Made by a program: the position numbers and the translations under genes. A DNA stretch of 54,278 bases from Thalassospira profundimaris WP0211 (GTDB lineage Bacteria; Pseudomonadota; Alphaproteobacteria; Rhodospirillales; Thalassospiraceae), in contig NZ_AMRN01000014.1 in NCBI RefSeq assembly GCF_000300275.1, positions 1 to 54,278 on the forward strand, written 5' to 3'. Positions 9,657 through 18,929 of this stretch are shown piece after piece. Under the pieces are notes generated by a model, which did not search any database, was not told where the DNA came from, and was given only the letters and a program-made list of their open reading frames with translations. Position 1 is the first letter of the stretch. Each line of letters begins with the position of its first letter.

Positions 9657-11003
9657 ATGGCATCGGCCGCCGAGCAGCTTGCCGCGAACCTGAATTGGTC
9701 CGCTTTTTCAAAGTCAACCGAGCTTAAAAAGCGTATCTGGTTCACTTTGGGCGCGCTTATTGTTTACCGTCTTGGAACCTATATTCCGGTTCCTGGTGTT
9801 GACCCGTCTATTCTTGCTGACATTTTCCGTCAGAATGCGGGTGGCGTTCTGGGCATGTTTGACATGTTCGCCGGTGGTGCGCTGGGTCGTATGACGATCT
9901 TCGCGCTGAATATCATGCCGTACATCTCGGCCTCGATTATTATTCAGTTGATGACGACTGTTTCGCCAACGCTTGAGCAACTCAAGAAGGAAGGCGAGCA
10001 GGGTCGTAAAAAGATTAATCAATATACCCGCTATCTGACGGTGCTGATTGCAACGGTGCAGGCATGGGGCATTGCTGTTGGTCTTGAAAGCATGACCGGT
10101 TCGACCGGTGCTGCTGTTGTGGATCCGGGCATGTTCTTCCGCATTACCGCTGTGATCACCCTTGTTGGTGGCACCATGTTCCTGATGTGGCTTGGTGAAC
10201 AGATCACCCAGCGCGGCATTGGTAACGGTATTTCGCTGATCATCTTCACCGGTATTGTTGCCGGTCTGCCAAGCGCGATTGCAGGCACCCTTGAACTGGG
10301 TCGTACCGGTGCGATCTCTGCACTGGTTATCGTTGCAATCATCGTTCTGGCAATCGCAGTTATCGCCTTCATCGTCTTTGTTGAACGTGCACAGCGCCGC
10401 GTTCTGATCCAGTACCCGAAACGCCAGGTCGGCATGAAGGTCATGGAAGGTCAGAGCTCGCACCTGCCGCTCAAGATCAACACTGCCGGTGTTATTCCGC
10501 CGATTTTCGCAAGCTCGTTGCTGCTCATGCCGCTGTCGGTTGCCCAGTTCACCACCGGTGTTGATGCCCCGGCATGGTTGACGACTGCAACTGCACTGCT
10601 TGGCCGTGGTCAGCCGCTTTATATTGCGCTTTATATCGGTTTGATTGTCTTCTTTGCCTTCTTCTACACCGCGGTTGTTTTCAACCCGGAAGATACGGCA
10701 GACAACCTGAAGAAACATGGTGGCTTTATTCCGGGCATTCGTCCGGGTAAAAATACAGCCAACTATCTGGATTTCATTCTGACCCGTCTGACGGTGATCG
10801 GTGCAGCGTATCTCGCATTCGTCTGTATCCTGCCGGAACTTCTGATCGCGGAATGGTCTGTTCCCTTCTACTTTGGTGGGACTAGCCTCCTGATCGTTGT
10901 CACGGTAACCATGGATACCGTTGCGCAGATTCAGTCTCATATGCTGGCTCATCAGTATGAAGGCCTGATCAAGAAATCCAAACTGCGTGGTCGCCGCCGC
11001 TAA
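9657..11003 (+). CDS. secY: Protein translocase subunit SecY
   Basis: SecY (448 aa) is the channel of the SecYEG inner-membrane translocase. It shows the family start pattern (LKKRIWFTLGALIVYRLGTY, then IPVPGVDP), the plug region after TM1 with GGVLGMFDMFAGGALGRMTI, and about ten hydrophobic segments. The cytoplasmic loop ERAQRRVLIQYPKRQVG (near residue 245) is a SecA/ribosome contact in the family. The ATG at 9657 with GGGAG at 9644-9648 was chosen over an in-frame TTG at 9642 that overlaps this SD. Confidence 0.97.
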   Translation: MASAAEQLAANLNWSAFSKSTELKKRIWFTLGALIVYRLGTYIPVPGVDPSILADIFRQNAGGVLGMFDMFAGGALGRMTIFALNIMPYISASIIIQLMTTVSPTLEQLKKEGEQGRKKINQYTRYLTVLIATVQAWGIAVGLESMTGSTGAAVVDPGMFFRITAVITLVGGTMFLMWLGEQITQRGIGNGISLIIFTGIVAGLPSAIAGTLELGRTGAISALVIVAIIVLAIAVIAFIVFVERAQRRVLIQYPKRQVGMKVMEGQSSHLPLKINTAGVIPPIFASSLLLMPLSVAQFTTGVDAPAWLTTATALLGRGQPLYIALYIGLIVFFAFFYTAVVFNPEDTADNLKKHGGFIPGIRPGKNTANYLDFILTRLTVIGAAYLAFVCILPELLIAEWSVPFYFGGTSLLIVVTVTMDTVAQIQSHMLAHQYEGLIKKSKLRGRRR

Positions 11004-11033
11004 CAAGCGACCACCGCATTCAGGGGGAAGACG

Positions 11034-11678
11034 ATGAACATTATCCTTCTTGGCCCTCCCGGCGCAGGGAAAGGTACCCAGGCCAAGCGTCTTGAAACAG
11101 GACGCGGCATGATCCAGCTCTCGACGGGCGACATGCTCCGCGCGGCGGTTGCTGCTGGCACGGAACTGGGGCAGAAGGCAAAGGAAGTCATGGATGCGGG
11201 CCAGCTCGTATCCGACGATCTGATGATCGGTCTGATTTCCGAACGACTTGACCAGGATGATACCAAGGGTGGTTTCATTCTGGACGGGTTCCCACGCACG
11301 ACCGCCCAGGCAGAAGCCCTGGACGAAATGCTGGAATCCAAGGGACTGGCACTTGATTATGTGATTGAACTGCGTGTTGACGATGCAGCACTGGTGGCCC
11401 GTATTGTTGGCCGCTATACCTGCGCGAAATGCGGGCAGGGCTATCACGACGAGTTCCAGAAACCTGCCAAGGAAGGTGTCTGTGACGTATGTGGCAGCAC
11501 CGAATTTAAACGCCGTGCGGACGACAATGCCGAAACGGTCACTTCGCGACTGGAAGCTTATCACAAGCAGACAGCACCGATCATTCCTTACTATGAAAAG
11601 GTCGGTAAGCTGAAAACAGTTGACGGGATGGCTGAAATCGACCAAGTTACGCGCGAGATTGAAGCCATCCTGGGGTAA
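11034..11678 (+). CDS. adk: Adenylate kinase
   Basis: Adk (214 aa) catalyses ATP + AMP to 2 ADP in the cytoplasm. The P-loop GPPGAGKGTQ is at residues 7-16, DGFPRT follows near residue 84, and the LID domain carries two CxxC pairs (CAKC and CDVC, about residues 129-155), so it is the zinc-type long form. Placement between secY and rpsM is classic. Overproduction of energy-charge enzyme with ribosomes is a plausible reason for the linkage. Confidence 0.97.
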   Translation: MNIILLGPPGAGKGTQAKRLETGRGMIQLSTGDMLRAAVAAGTELGQKAKEVMDAGQLVSDDLMIGLISERLDQDDTKGGFILDGFPRTTAQAEALDEMLESKGLALDYVIELRVDDAALVARIVGRYTCAKCGQGYHDEFQKPAKEGVCDVCGSTEFKRRADDNAETVTSRLEAYHKQTAPIIPYYEKVGKLKTVDGMAEIDQVTREIEAILG

Positions 11679-11705
11679 TTTCCCGGGCAGGGCGTTTTTT
11701 TGCTG

Positions 11706-11735
11706 GCGGGTTGGCAGTAATGCTGGCCCGCTTTT
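11706..11735 (+). terminator. Hairpin with T-run between adk and rpsM
   Basis: The arms GCGGGTTGGCA (11706-11716) and TGCTGGCCCGC (11721-11731) pair at all 11 positions, three of them G-U, around the loop GTAA; TTTT follows. Because the wobble pairs become A-C mismatches on the other strand, the + strand RNA is the stable form. It may partly terminate the secY-adk transcript ahead of the alpha operon. Confidence 0.5.
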
Positions 11736-11797
11736 GCAGCGTCCCACCCTACCGGATCTGCCCCTGGGTTTGTTAACAGGAAACAGGAGTTCACATA

Positions 11798-12166
11798 GTG
11801 GCTCGTATTGCTGGCGTAAACATCCCGACCGCTAAGCGTGTCGTGATTGCGCTTACCTACATCACCGGTATTGGCCCGGCTAAAGCCAAAGAAATTTGCG
11901 CAAAGGTTGGCATCGAATCCGCAACCCGCGTTCATCAGCTTTCTGATGACCAGGTTCTGAAGGTTCGTGAAGTCATCGACGCTGATTACACCGTCGAAGG
12001 CGACCTCCGTCGTGAAACCGCAATGAACATTAAACGTCTGATGGACCTGGGCAGCTATCGCGGCCTGCGTCATCGTCGCGGTCTCCCGGTACGCGGTCAG
12101 CGTACCCACACCAACGCTCGCACCCGTAAGGGCCCGGCTAAGCCGATTGCTGGCAAGAAGAAGTAA
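11798..12166 (+). CDS. rpsM: 30S ribosomal protein S13
   Basis: S13 (122 aa) lies at the top of the 30S head, contacting L5 (bridge B1b) and the P-site tRNA. It begins at a GTG with AGGAG about 8 bp upstream and reads [20 protein letters not shown]. The C-terminal basic tail [20 protein letters not shown] is diagnostic. First gene of the alpha part of the cluster; rpsK follows after 15 bp. Confidence 0.97.
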   Translation: MARIAGVNIPTAKRVVIALTYITGIGPAKAKEICAKVGIESATRVHQLSDDQVLKVREVIDADYTVEGDLRRETAMNIKRLMDLGSYRGLRHRRGLPVRGQRTHTNARTRKGPAKPIAGKKK

Positions 12167-12181
12167 GGTAGGGGAACGACA

Positions 12182-12574
12182 ATGGCGAAGACTCCTCAGA
12201 CTCGCGTGCGTCGCCGCGAGCGCAAGAACATTACGAACGGTATCGCGCACGTAAACGCGACCTTCAACAACACCATGATCACCATCACCGACGTACAGGG
12301 AAATACCATTTCCTGGTCGACCGCTGGTGGTATGGGTTTCCGCGGTTCGCGTAAATCGACTCCGTATGCTGCACAGATGGCTGCCGAAGACGCAGGTAAA
12401 AAAGCTGCTGAACACGGTATGAAAACCCTCGAAGTACAGGTTAAAGGCCCGGGTTCGGGACGTGAATCTGCACTGCGTGCGCTTCAGGCTGTCGGTTTCA
12501 CCATTACGTCGATCAAAGACGTAACGCCGATTCCGCACAACGGTTGCCGTCCGCGTAAACGTCGTCGCGTCTAA
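12182..12574 (+). CDS. rpsK: 30S ribosomal protein S11
   Basis: S11 (130 aa) is a platform protein next to the E site and the Shine-Dalgarno helix. Signatures: [36 protein letters not shown] and the C-terminal [18 protein letters not shown]. The length is as in E. coli. rpsD is not beside it, as is usual in alphaproteobacteria. Confidence 0.97.
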   Translation: MAKTPQTRVRRRERKNITNGIAHVNATFNNTMITITDVQGNTISWSTAGGMGFRGSRKSTPYAAQMAAEDAGKKAAEHGMKTLEVQVKGPGSGRESALRALQAVGFTITSIKDVTPIPHNGCRPRKRRRV

Positions 12575-12607
12575 TCGCGTCGATCCTTGCGGACGACCCC
12601 GCGTTTG

Positions 12608-12661
12608 GGCCCGGGATGACCGGGCCTCTTCGCGTTTCTCGTGGGGGCAAGTTTATTGCCC
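12608..12661 (+). other. Two short hairpins in the rpsK-rpoA gap
   Basis: Hairpin 1: GGCCCGG (12608-12614) with CCGGGCC (12620-12626), loop of 5. Hairpin 2: GGGCAA (12645-12650) with TTGCCC (12656-12661), loop of 5. Neither is followed by a proper T-tract. They may influence rpoA expression or transcript processing; nothing more can be said from sequence. Confidence 0.4.
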
Positions 12662-12697
12662 TCCTTTCCATAGGCTCCAGTTGCGAAGGTGGGTCTC

Positions 12698-13714
12698 GTG
12701 ATTCAAAAGAACTGGCAGGAACTGATTAAGCCGACGAAGCTTGATGTTACTCCGGGTACTGATGCCAGCCGTATTGGTACGATCGTGGCAGAACCGCTGG
12801 AGCGCGGTTTTGGTCAGACTCTGGGTAACGCGCTGCGTCGCATTCTGCTGTCGTCGCTCCAGGGTTCGGCAGTTACCGCGATCCAGATCGACGGTGTATT
12901 GCACGAATTTTCGTCGATCCCGGGTGTGCGTGAAGATGTCACCGACATCATCCTGAACATCAAGACCATGGGCGTGCGCATGCATGCTGAAGGTCCGAAG
13001 AAAATGGCTCTGAAGGCGACCGGCCCTGGTGCCGTCACCGCAGGTCAGATCGAAACCGGTGCGGATATCGAAATCCTTAACCCGGATCTCGAGCTTTGCC
13101 ATCTTGACGATGGTGCTACGCTCAACATCGAATTCACCGTTGATAACGGTAAAGGCTATGTTGCAGCCAGCTCGCACAGCTCGTCGGACGCGCCGATTGG
13201 TCTTATTCCGATCGATGCGATCTTCAGCCCGATCCGTAAAGTGGCCTACAAGGTGGAAAACACCCGTGTTGGTCAGGATACCGACTTTGACAAGCTGTCG
13301 CTGACCGTTGAAACCAACGGTGCACTGACCCCGGAAGATTCGGTTGCCCTTGCTGCCCGTATCCTTCAGGACCAGCTGTCGCTGTTCGTCAACTTCGAAG
13401 AGCCGGAAGCGGTTGTCGAAGAGAAGAAAGAAGACGAACTGCCGTTCAACCGTAACCTTCTTCGTAAGGTTGACGAGCTTGAGCTGTCGGTACGTTCGGC
13501 TAACTGCCTGAAGAACGACAACATCATCTATATCGGTGATCTTGTTCAGAAGACCGAAGCAGAAATGCTCCGTACGCCGAACTTCGGCCGTAAGTCGCTG
13601 AACGAAATCAAGGATGTTCTGGCTCAGATGGGTCTGCATCTTGGTATGGAAGTCGGCGGTTGGCCGCCGGAAAACATCGAAGAACTTGCGCGCAAGTTCG
13701 AAGATCCGTTCTAA
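12698..13714 (+). CDS. rpoA: DNA-directed RNA polymerase subunit alpha
   Basis: RpoA (338 aa) dimerises to nucleate RNA polymerase assembly and contacts UP elements and activators. The N-terminal domain (about 1-230) includes [19 protein letters not shown]. An acidic linker ([11 protein letters not shown]) leads to the C-terminal domain with [11 protein letters not shown], which contains the arginine equivalent to E. coli R265, and the helix-hairpin-helix [20 protein letters not shown] start at 12698 (MIQKNWQEL, the alphaproteobacterial N-terminus) with AAGG about 8 bp upstream was chosen over a GTG at 12689. Confidence 0.97.
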   Translation: MIQKNWQELIKPTKLDVTPGTDASRIGTIVAEPLERGFGQTLGNALRRILLSSLQGSAVTAIQIDGVLHEFSSIPGVREDVTDIILNIKTMGVRMHAEGPKKMALKATGPGAVTAGQIETGADIEILNPDLELCHLDDGATLNIEFTVDNGKGYVAASSHSSSDAPIGLIPIDAIFSPIRKVAYKVENTRVGQDTDFDKLSLTVETNGALTPEDSVALAARILQDQLSLFVNFEEPEAVVEEKKEDELPFNRNLLRKVDELELSVRSANCLKNDNIIYIGDLVQKTEAEMLRTPNFGRKSLNEIKDVLAQMGLHLGMEVGGWPPENIEELARKFEDPF

Positions 13715-13744
13715 GAACGGGTCTTCAGCCTTCGGGCCGAGATC

Positions 13745-13760
13745 GGAACATTCGTGTTCC
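13745..13760 (+). other. Hairpin with TTCG tetraloop in the rpoA-rplQ gap
   Basis: GGAACA (13745-13750) and TGTTCC (13755-13760) pair perfectly around the extra-stable TTCG tetraloop. It lies 30 bp after the rpoA stop in an unusually long 197-bp gap before rplQ. No T-tract follows, so RNA stability or processing is a likelier role than termination. Confidence 0.45.
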
Positions 13761-13911
13761 AAACCGGGGACCCCAGTTGTTTGGGCATCCGGCGGGCTTG
13801 TTGCCCACACCGCACGTGCATAACCTGGCCTTTGTATAAAAGTGATCAGGGTGGCGGCGCGGTTTTACAATCGGTTTCGTGAGCGAAGCCAGGCTATTAA
13901 GGAGAGTTACC

Positions 13912-14343
13912 ATGCGTCACGGTATGCAAGGCCGTAAGCTTAATCGTACTTCGTCCCATCGTAAGGCGATGTTTGCCAACATGGCAGTTTCGCTGCTCAC
14001 CCACGAGCAGATCAAAACCACTCTTCCGAAGGCCAAGGATCTTCGCCCGTATGTCGAAAAACTGATTACGCTGGGCAAGCGGGGCGACCTGCATGCACGC
14101 CGTCAGGCCATTTCGATTCTGCGTGATGACAAAGTCGTTGCCAAGCTGTTCGGCGAAATCGCTGACCGCTACAAAGAGCGCGCTGGTGGTTACACCCGTG
14201 TTCTCAAGGCTGGCTTCCGTTATGGCGATGCGGCTCCGGTTGCTGTGATTGAACTTGTCGATCGCAACGCCGATGCAAAAGGCGCGGAAGACCGTGCTCG
14301 CCTCGAAGCAGAGGGCGAAGGCGAAGAAGCAGCTGCTGAATAA
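13912..14343 (+). CDS. rplQ: 50S ribosomal protein L17
   Basis: L17 (143 aa) lies near the tunnel exit of the 50S subunit. The start [20 protein letters not shown] is the family signature; AAGGAGAG precedes the ATG at 13912. An in-frame upstream GTG at 13879 would add 11 atypical residues and was rejected. The C-terminus is extended by an acidic, alanine-rich tail (GEGEEAAAE), making it longer than E. coli L17 (127 aa). Last gene of the supercluster. Confidence 0.96.
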   Translation: MRHGMQGRKLNRTSSHRKAMFANMAVSLLTHEQIKTTLPKAKDLRPYVEKLITLGKRGDLHARRQAISILRDDKVVAKLFGEIADRYKERAGGYTRVLKAGFRYGDAAPVAVIELVDRNADAKGAEDRARLEAEGEGEEAAAE

Positions 14344-14369
14344 GCAACGCTTCGGCCTTTAAGAAACAG

Positions 14370-14408
14370 AAACGGGCGATGCCATCTGGTGTCGCCCGTT
14401 TTCTTTTT
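14370..14408 (+). terminator. Rho-independent terminator of the ribosomal supercluster
   Basis: The arms AAACGGGCGA (14370-14379) and TCGCCCGTTT (14392-14401) enclose a 12-nt loop and are followed by a T-rich run to 14408. It lies 27 bp after the rplQ stop and marks the end of the S10-spc-alpha transcription unit. Confidence 0.88.
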
Positions 14409-14531
14409 GCTAAATGACATAAAGTTCATATTTCCGACAAGGTTGCGCGTAAGGTCTAGTTTCCCTAATTGATGACAAGTCTTTGTCGGTCACAAGACCG
14501 CGAACAAGCAAACCAACAGAGAGAGTGTGAC

Positions 14532-15989
14532 GTGCAGGCAAGATGGATTTCAAAGATTGTCGCCTTTGCAATAATCGGACTCGCGACGATTTCAAGCACA
14601 GGCAATCTGGCCCATGCCCAAAGCGATGAAGCCACCCTGGACCGGCGTTTGCCGTCCAGCCAGGCGGACATCAAGATGTCGCTTTCGCCATTGGTCAAAC
14701 AAACCGCCCCGGCGGTTGTCAACATCTACACCAAGAAGGTCGTCGAACAACGCCAGCGCACGCCGTTCTTCAATGACCCGTTCTTCAAACAGTTCTTTGG
14801 CGATCGTTTCGGTGGTGCCTTCGGTGCCCCGCGCCAGCGTGTTGAACGTTCGCTCGGTTCTGGTGTGATTGTTTCGGGCAATGGCACGGTGGTCACCAAC
14901 CATCACGTGATCGATGGCGCCAGCGAGATTCGCGTCGTCTTGCATGACAACCGCGAATTTGATGCCGATCTGGTCGGATCGGACGAACGGACCGATCTTG
15001 CCGTCCTCAAACTGCGCGATGTTGATAACGAACTCCCGGCCATTCCGTTTGGCGACTCTGATGCGGTCGAGGTTGGCGACCTTGTGCTTGCCATCGGCAA
15101 CCCGTTTGGTGTCGGACAAACCGTGACCAGTGGCATTGTTTCGGCATTGGCGCGTGCCGGTGTCACCGGTCAGGATTATCAATCCTTTATCCAGACCGAT
15201 GCCGCGATCAACCCGGGCAACTCCGGCGGGGCATTGGTCGATATTGATGGCAACCTGATCGGGGTCAACTCGGCGATCTTTACCAAGTCCGGTGGGTCGA
15301 ACGGCATCGGCTTTGCGGTTCCGGCCAATATGGTCAAGGTCGTGATGCGCGGCCTGATCAGTGGCGATCTGCGTCGCCCCTGGCTGGGTGCAGCCGGGCA
15401 GTCGGTGACGGCCGATCTGGCGGCCTCTCTTGAACTTGATCGCCCGCATGGTGTCCTGATCAACAAGGTTCGCGCCGGAAGCCCGGCTGAACGCGGCGGC
15501 CTGCAATCAGGGGACGTTGTGATTGCGGTCAACGGCTTGGCCGTGGATAACCCGAACGAGCTTAAATTCCGTATCGCAACGCTTGAGCTGAACGGCGAGG
15601 CAAAGCTGTCAGTCCTGCGGCGCGGGGCTGAAACCATTCTTGCCATGCCGCTGGAAGTTGCACCGGAAATTCCCGCCCGTGACGAAAGCATCATTGATGG
15701 CCGCAATCCGTTCAGCGGCACCAAGATCGCCAATATGAACCCGGCACTGGCCGATGAACTGGGCATCGATACGCTTAGCGAAGGTGTGATGATCCTGGCC
15801 GTTGCCCGCGATAGCCTCGCACGCCGCACGCGTCTTCAGGCCGGTGACTATATTGTCGAGGTCAATGGACAACCGATTGATACGGTCGCGCGGTTCAAGG
15901 AAGTCGTTCGTGCCGGTGAACGCAGCCGGGACTGGAAGATTTCTGTCAAACGCGATGGCAAGGTCCTGACCGGTGATTTCACCCTGTAA
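14532..15989 (+). CDS. degP: Do-family periplasmic serine protease/chaperone (DegP/DegQ-like)
   Basis: This 485-aa protein is an HtrA-family protease that degrades or refolds misfolded envelope proteins. A signal peptide ends at about AHA (residues 27-29). The catalytic triad is visible as His125 (TNHHVID), Asp155 (RTDLAVLK) and Ser231 (GNSGGA). Two PDZ domains follow (about 270-370 and 385-480). The long LA-loop region rich in Phe (RTPFFNDPFFKQFFGDRF) fits DegP/DegQ. The GTG at 14532 (VQARW) was chosen because it gives a normal signal peptide with an AGAGAGAG stretch just upstream. DegP versus DegQ cannot be decided. Confidence 0.93.
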   Translation: MQARWISKIVAFAIIGLATISSTGNLAHAQSDEATLDRRLPSSQADIKMSLSPLVKQTAPAVVNIYTKKVVEQRQRTPFFNDPFFKQFFGDRFGGAFGAPRQRVERSLGSGVIVSGNGTVVTNHHVIDGASEIRVVLHDNREFDADLVGSDERTDLAVLKLRDVDNELPAIPFGDSDAVEVGDLVLAIGNPFGVGQTVTSGIVSALARAGVTGQDYQSFIQTDAAINPGNSGGALVDIDGNLIGVNSAIFTKSGGSNGIGFAVPANMVKVVMRGLISGDLRRPWLGAAGQSVTADLAASLELDRPHGVLINKVRAGSPAERGGLQSGDVVIAVNGLAVDNPNELKFRIATLELNGEAKLSVLRRGAETILAMPLEVAPEIPARDESIIDGRNPFSGTKIANMNPALADELGIDTLSEGVMILAVARDSLARRTRLQAGDYIVEVNGQPIDTVARFKEVVRAGERSRDWKISVKRDGKVLTGDFTL

Positions 15990-16012
15990 CTGTCAGGTCT
16001 GATACCCAAAAC

Positions 16013-16045
16013 AAAGGCGCGTACCGCTGTGGTGCGCGCCTTTTT
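16013..16045 (+). terminator. Terminator after the Do-family protease
   Basis: AAAGGCGCGTACC (16013-16025) pairs with GGTGCGCGCCTTT (16031-16043) over 13 positions with one wobble, around the loop GCTGT, and is followed by more T. It lies between convergent genes and could serve both strands, since the A-run is on its other side. Confidence 0.88.
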
Positions 16046-16054
16046 GTATCTTGG

Positions 16055-17290
16055 TCAGTCGGCATTACCAGACACGGGCCGATGACGCAGCATCATCAGC
16101 GCGGCAAAGGTCACAAGGCCAAGCACGATGGTCAACAAAATCGCATATTGCCCGTAATCATCGATCAAAAGCCCGAAGACAAACGGTGCCGCCGCCTGCG
16201 CAAAGCGCGATGGTGCCATGATATAGCCTTGCCGGGCGCCATATCCCACCGGACCAAAGATCGCCAGTGGCAAGGTGCCCTTGGCGATGGTCAGGATCCC
16301 GTTGCCGATCCCGTGCAGACTGGTAAACAGCATCCCGACCGGCCCGCCAAAGATCAAAAGCAACACCGCCCCCACCGGATGGGTCAGGGCCGAAAGCCGT
16401 GATGAAATCAGTGGATGCATCTTTTTCAGCAACCCGAACTCGGCCAACCGGCCCGCCACCTGTGCCGGCCCCACAAGCGACGCCGCGATCAGCGCACCGG
16501 CGGCATCCATCCCCGAAATTTGTAACAGGCGTGGCAAATGGGCCGCCATGGCCGTTGCGGTAAACCAGCTGGCGGCAAATACGATGGCCAGAAGGATCAT
16601 CGGCATGTTGAAGATATCCGAACGCGATAGCTTGGCAGGGGCAGGGGCAGGGGCAGCGGCAGGGGATGCTTTGGCCGTATCCGCAGCAGGAGACGCGCGG
16701 TTGCCTGTCTTGGTGCGCGGGATCAGAAAAAGATTAAGCGGCAAGCCCAGCACGATATGCATCGCCGCCCAGAAATAGCAGGCCGTGCGCCAGTCAAACT
16801 CGGCCTCGATCCCGGCGGTAATCGGCCAGCAGATCGTGCTGGCAAATCCGGCAATCAGGGTAATGCCGGTGATCGGTCCGCGCGCATCATGGCCATAAAT
16901 CCAGCTCAGCGTGGCAAAGGCCGACTCATAAAGCCCCATCGACATGCCAACACCAATGACGCACCACGCAATACACATCATGGTCAGACTATCGGCCGTA
17001 CCCAGCATCGCAAGGCCGCACGCAAAGATCAGGCTGGACACTGCCAGCACCGTGCGCCCGCCAAACTGGTCAATCCGCGCCCCGGCCTTCGGACCCAGCA
17101 GGGCGGCAAACACCAGCGCAAGTGAAAAGGCGCCAAACGCCCAACCGGGTGGAATGCCAAGCTCATTCGCCATCGGCTCTGCCAGAATGGCCGGCAGATA
17201 CAATGTGGTGCCAAATGCAAGGGTCTGTCCCGTGCCCAACCCGATCACGATTGGCAATTTGGCGGGCGTGCCATGCGAAGTCGACGTCAT
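16055..17290 (-). CDS. Major facilitator superfamily permease
   Basis: A 411-aa inner-membrane transporter with about 12 hydrophobic segments in two halves. The central cytoplasmic linker is rich in Ala and Pro (encoded by a GGCAGG hexanucleotide repeat at 16634-16663). The loop GARIDQFGGRTVLAVSS resembles the MFS motif A between TM2 and TM3. The substrate is unknown. The start is uncertain: ATG at 17290 or GTG at 17299, neither with a clear SD. It is convergent with the protease gene and divergent from rarA. Confidence 0.85.
   Translation of the reverse strand: MTSTSHGTPAKLPIVIGLGTGQTLAFGTTLYLPAILAEPMANELGIPPGWAFGAFSLALVFAALLGPKAGARIDQFGGRTVLAVSSLIFACGLAMLGTADSLTMMCIAWCVIGVGMSMGLYESAFATLSWIYGHDARGPITGITLIAGFASTICWPITAGIEAEFDWRTACYFWAAMHIVLGLPLNLFLIPRTKTGNRASPAADTAKASPAAAPAPAPAKLSRSDIFNMPMILLAIVFAASWFTATAMAAHLPRLLQISGMDAAGALIAASLVGPAQVAGRLAEFGLLKKMHPLISSRLSALTHPVGAVLLLIFGGPVGMLFTSLHGIGNGILTIAKGTLPLAIFGPVGYGARQGYIMAPSRFAQAAAPFVFGLLIDDYGQYAILLTIVLGLVTFAALMMLRHRPVSGNAD
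16634..16663. repeat. GGCAGG hexanucleotide tandem repeat inside the MFS gene
   Basis: Five consecutive 6-bp units (four GGCAGG, one GGCAGC). On the coding (-) strand they give the alternating Ala-Pro run in the transporter's interdomain linker. A unit gain or loss would keep the frame, so only linker length would vary. Confidence 0.8.
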
Positions 17291-17497
17291 GGCAGGCACC
17301 GACAGTCAAGGTCGGGCAGGCAGGCAAAAACGAGCGTCACGAACGTGTTCTTTTTTGTTGCTTGGATGGAAACAAGCCTGAAAGCTATGCCGCACATATG
17401 CCAGCGTCAATCGACGATGTTTCGTCTGTCATCAATGTCATCTGCGTGTTACGTTTCGCCAAAGTCACCAACCCGCTCAACATCATGATGTCGCTGT

Positions 17498-18811
17498 ATG
17501 GTTTCCCTGTTTGAAAGTCAGGTCACGCGCCCTTTGGCCGACAGACTGCGCCCCGCCAAACTCGATGAAGTGGTGGGCCAGGGGCATCTGTTTGGCGATG
17601 ATGGCCCGATCACCCGCATGATCAAGACCGGCCGCGTGCCGTCGGTGATCCTTTGGGGGCCGCCGGGCTGTGGCAAAACGACATTGGCCCGGCTGATGGC
17701 CGATGTTGCCGATATGGCGTTTGAACCGCTCTCGGCGATCTTTTCTGGGGTGGCGGATTTGCGCAAGGTGTTTGAACGTGCCCGTGCGCGCCGTTCGACC
17801 GGTGGGGCGACGCTTTTGTTCATCGATGAAATACATCGTTTCAACAAGGCCCAGCAGGACAGCTTTCTGCCCTATGTCGAAGACGGCACCATCACCCTGA
17901 TCGGCGCGACCACCGAAAACCCGTCCTTTGAACTCAACGCAGCACTTCTTTCGCGCTGTCAGGTGCTGGTGCTCAAGCGTCTTGATGATCAGGGCCTTGA
18001 AGAACTGCTGGTGCGCGCCGAAAAGGAAATGGGCTTTGAACTGCCTGTCACACCCGAGGCCCGCGAAACCCTGCGTGCCATGGCCGATGGCGACGGACGT
18101 TATTGCCTGAACCTGGCAGAGGAACTGTTTTCCCTGCCGCCCAGCGAAGATGATGGTCCGCTTGGTGTGGCGGAGCTTGCCCGCACCGTGCAAAAGCGCA
18201 TGCCGATCTATGACAAGGGCGATGACAGTCACTACAACCTGATCAGTGCGCTGCATAAATCCATTCGTGGCTCGGACCCGGATGCAGCGTTGTATTGGTT
18301 TAACCGGATGCTGGCCGGGGGCGAGGATCCCAAATTCGTCGCCCGCCGACTGACCCGCATGGCGGTCGAGGATATCGGTCTTGCCGATCCGCAGGCCCAG
18401 CAATTCTGCATCGGTGCGTGGGAATCATACGAACGCCTTGGCAGTCCCGAAGGCGAACTGGCCCTGGCACAGGCGGTGATTTACTTGGCCCTCGCGCCAA
18501 AATCCAATGCCGGTTACGCGGCTTATAAAAAGTCACTCAAGATTGCGCGCGATACCGGGTCGCTGATGCCGCCCGCCCATATCCTTAATGCCCCGACCAA
18601 GCTGATGAAGGATATCGGCTATGGCACCGGCTACGCCTATGACCATGATCAGGAAGATGGCTTTTCCGGCCAGAACTACTTCCCCGAAGGCATGCGGCGG
18701 CAGAATTTCTACGAGCCGGTCGAACGCGGCTTTGAACGCGATCTTAAAAAACGCGTCGAATATTTCGATCGCCTGCGCGCGGAGCGTCAAAAGAAAGGCG
18801 ACAATAAATAA
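17498..18811 (+). CDS. rarA: Replication-associated recombination protein RarA (MgsA), AAA+ ATPase
   Basis: RarA (437 aa) is a clamp-loader-like AAA+ ATPase acting at stalled forks, related to eukaryotic WRNIP1/Mgs1. The N-terminal PLADRLRPAKLDEVVGQGHL is characteristic, with Walker A GPPGCGKTT (near residue 54), Walker B LLFIDEIHRFNKAQQD, sensor 1 GATTENPSFELN, and the C-terminal tetramerisation region from YDKGDDSHYNLISALHKS onwards. Full length. The + strand gap upstream (17291-17497) separates it from the divergent MFS gene and presumably holds both promoters. Confidence 0.95.
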   Translation: MVSLFESQVTRPLADRLRPAKLDEVVGQGHLFGDDGPITRMIKTGRVPSVILWGPPGCGKTTLARLMADVADMAFEPLSAIFSGVADLRKVFERARARRSTGGATLLFIDEIHRFNKAQQDSFLPYVEDGTITLIGATTENPSFELNAALLSRCQVLVLKRLDDQGLEELLVRAEKEMGFELPVTPEARETLRAMADGDGRYCLNLAEELFSLPPSEDDGPLGVAELARTVQKRMPIYDKGDDSHYNLISALHKSIRGSDPDAALYWFNRMLAGGEDPKFVARRLTRMAVEDIGLADPQAQQFCIGAWESYERLGSPEGELALAQAVIYLALAPKSNAGYAAYKKSLKIARDTGSLMPPAHILNAPTKLMKDIGYGTGYAYDHDQEDGFSGQNYFPEGMRRQNFYEPVERGFERDLKKRVEYFDRLRAERQKKGDNK

Positions 18812-18929
18812 CCAACGGTTATTTAGGCTCCAAAATGGAAACAATCTGGTGAAGAGTCTCTGGCTAAACAGATCGGTTTGGCAGGCGTAAGTTCAGGGCA
18901 ACAAACAAACCCGGACTCGGAGACTGAAA

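Noticed and set aside
9714..11747. A 677-codon open frame on the - strand
   Set aside because: It lies wholly opposite secY and adk, which are beyond doubt, and its composition (many Asn, Arg, Cys) is that of an antisense shadow.
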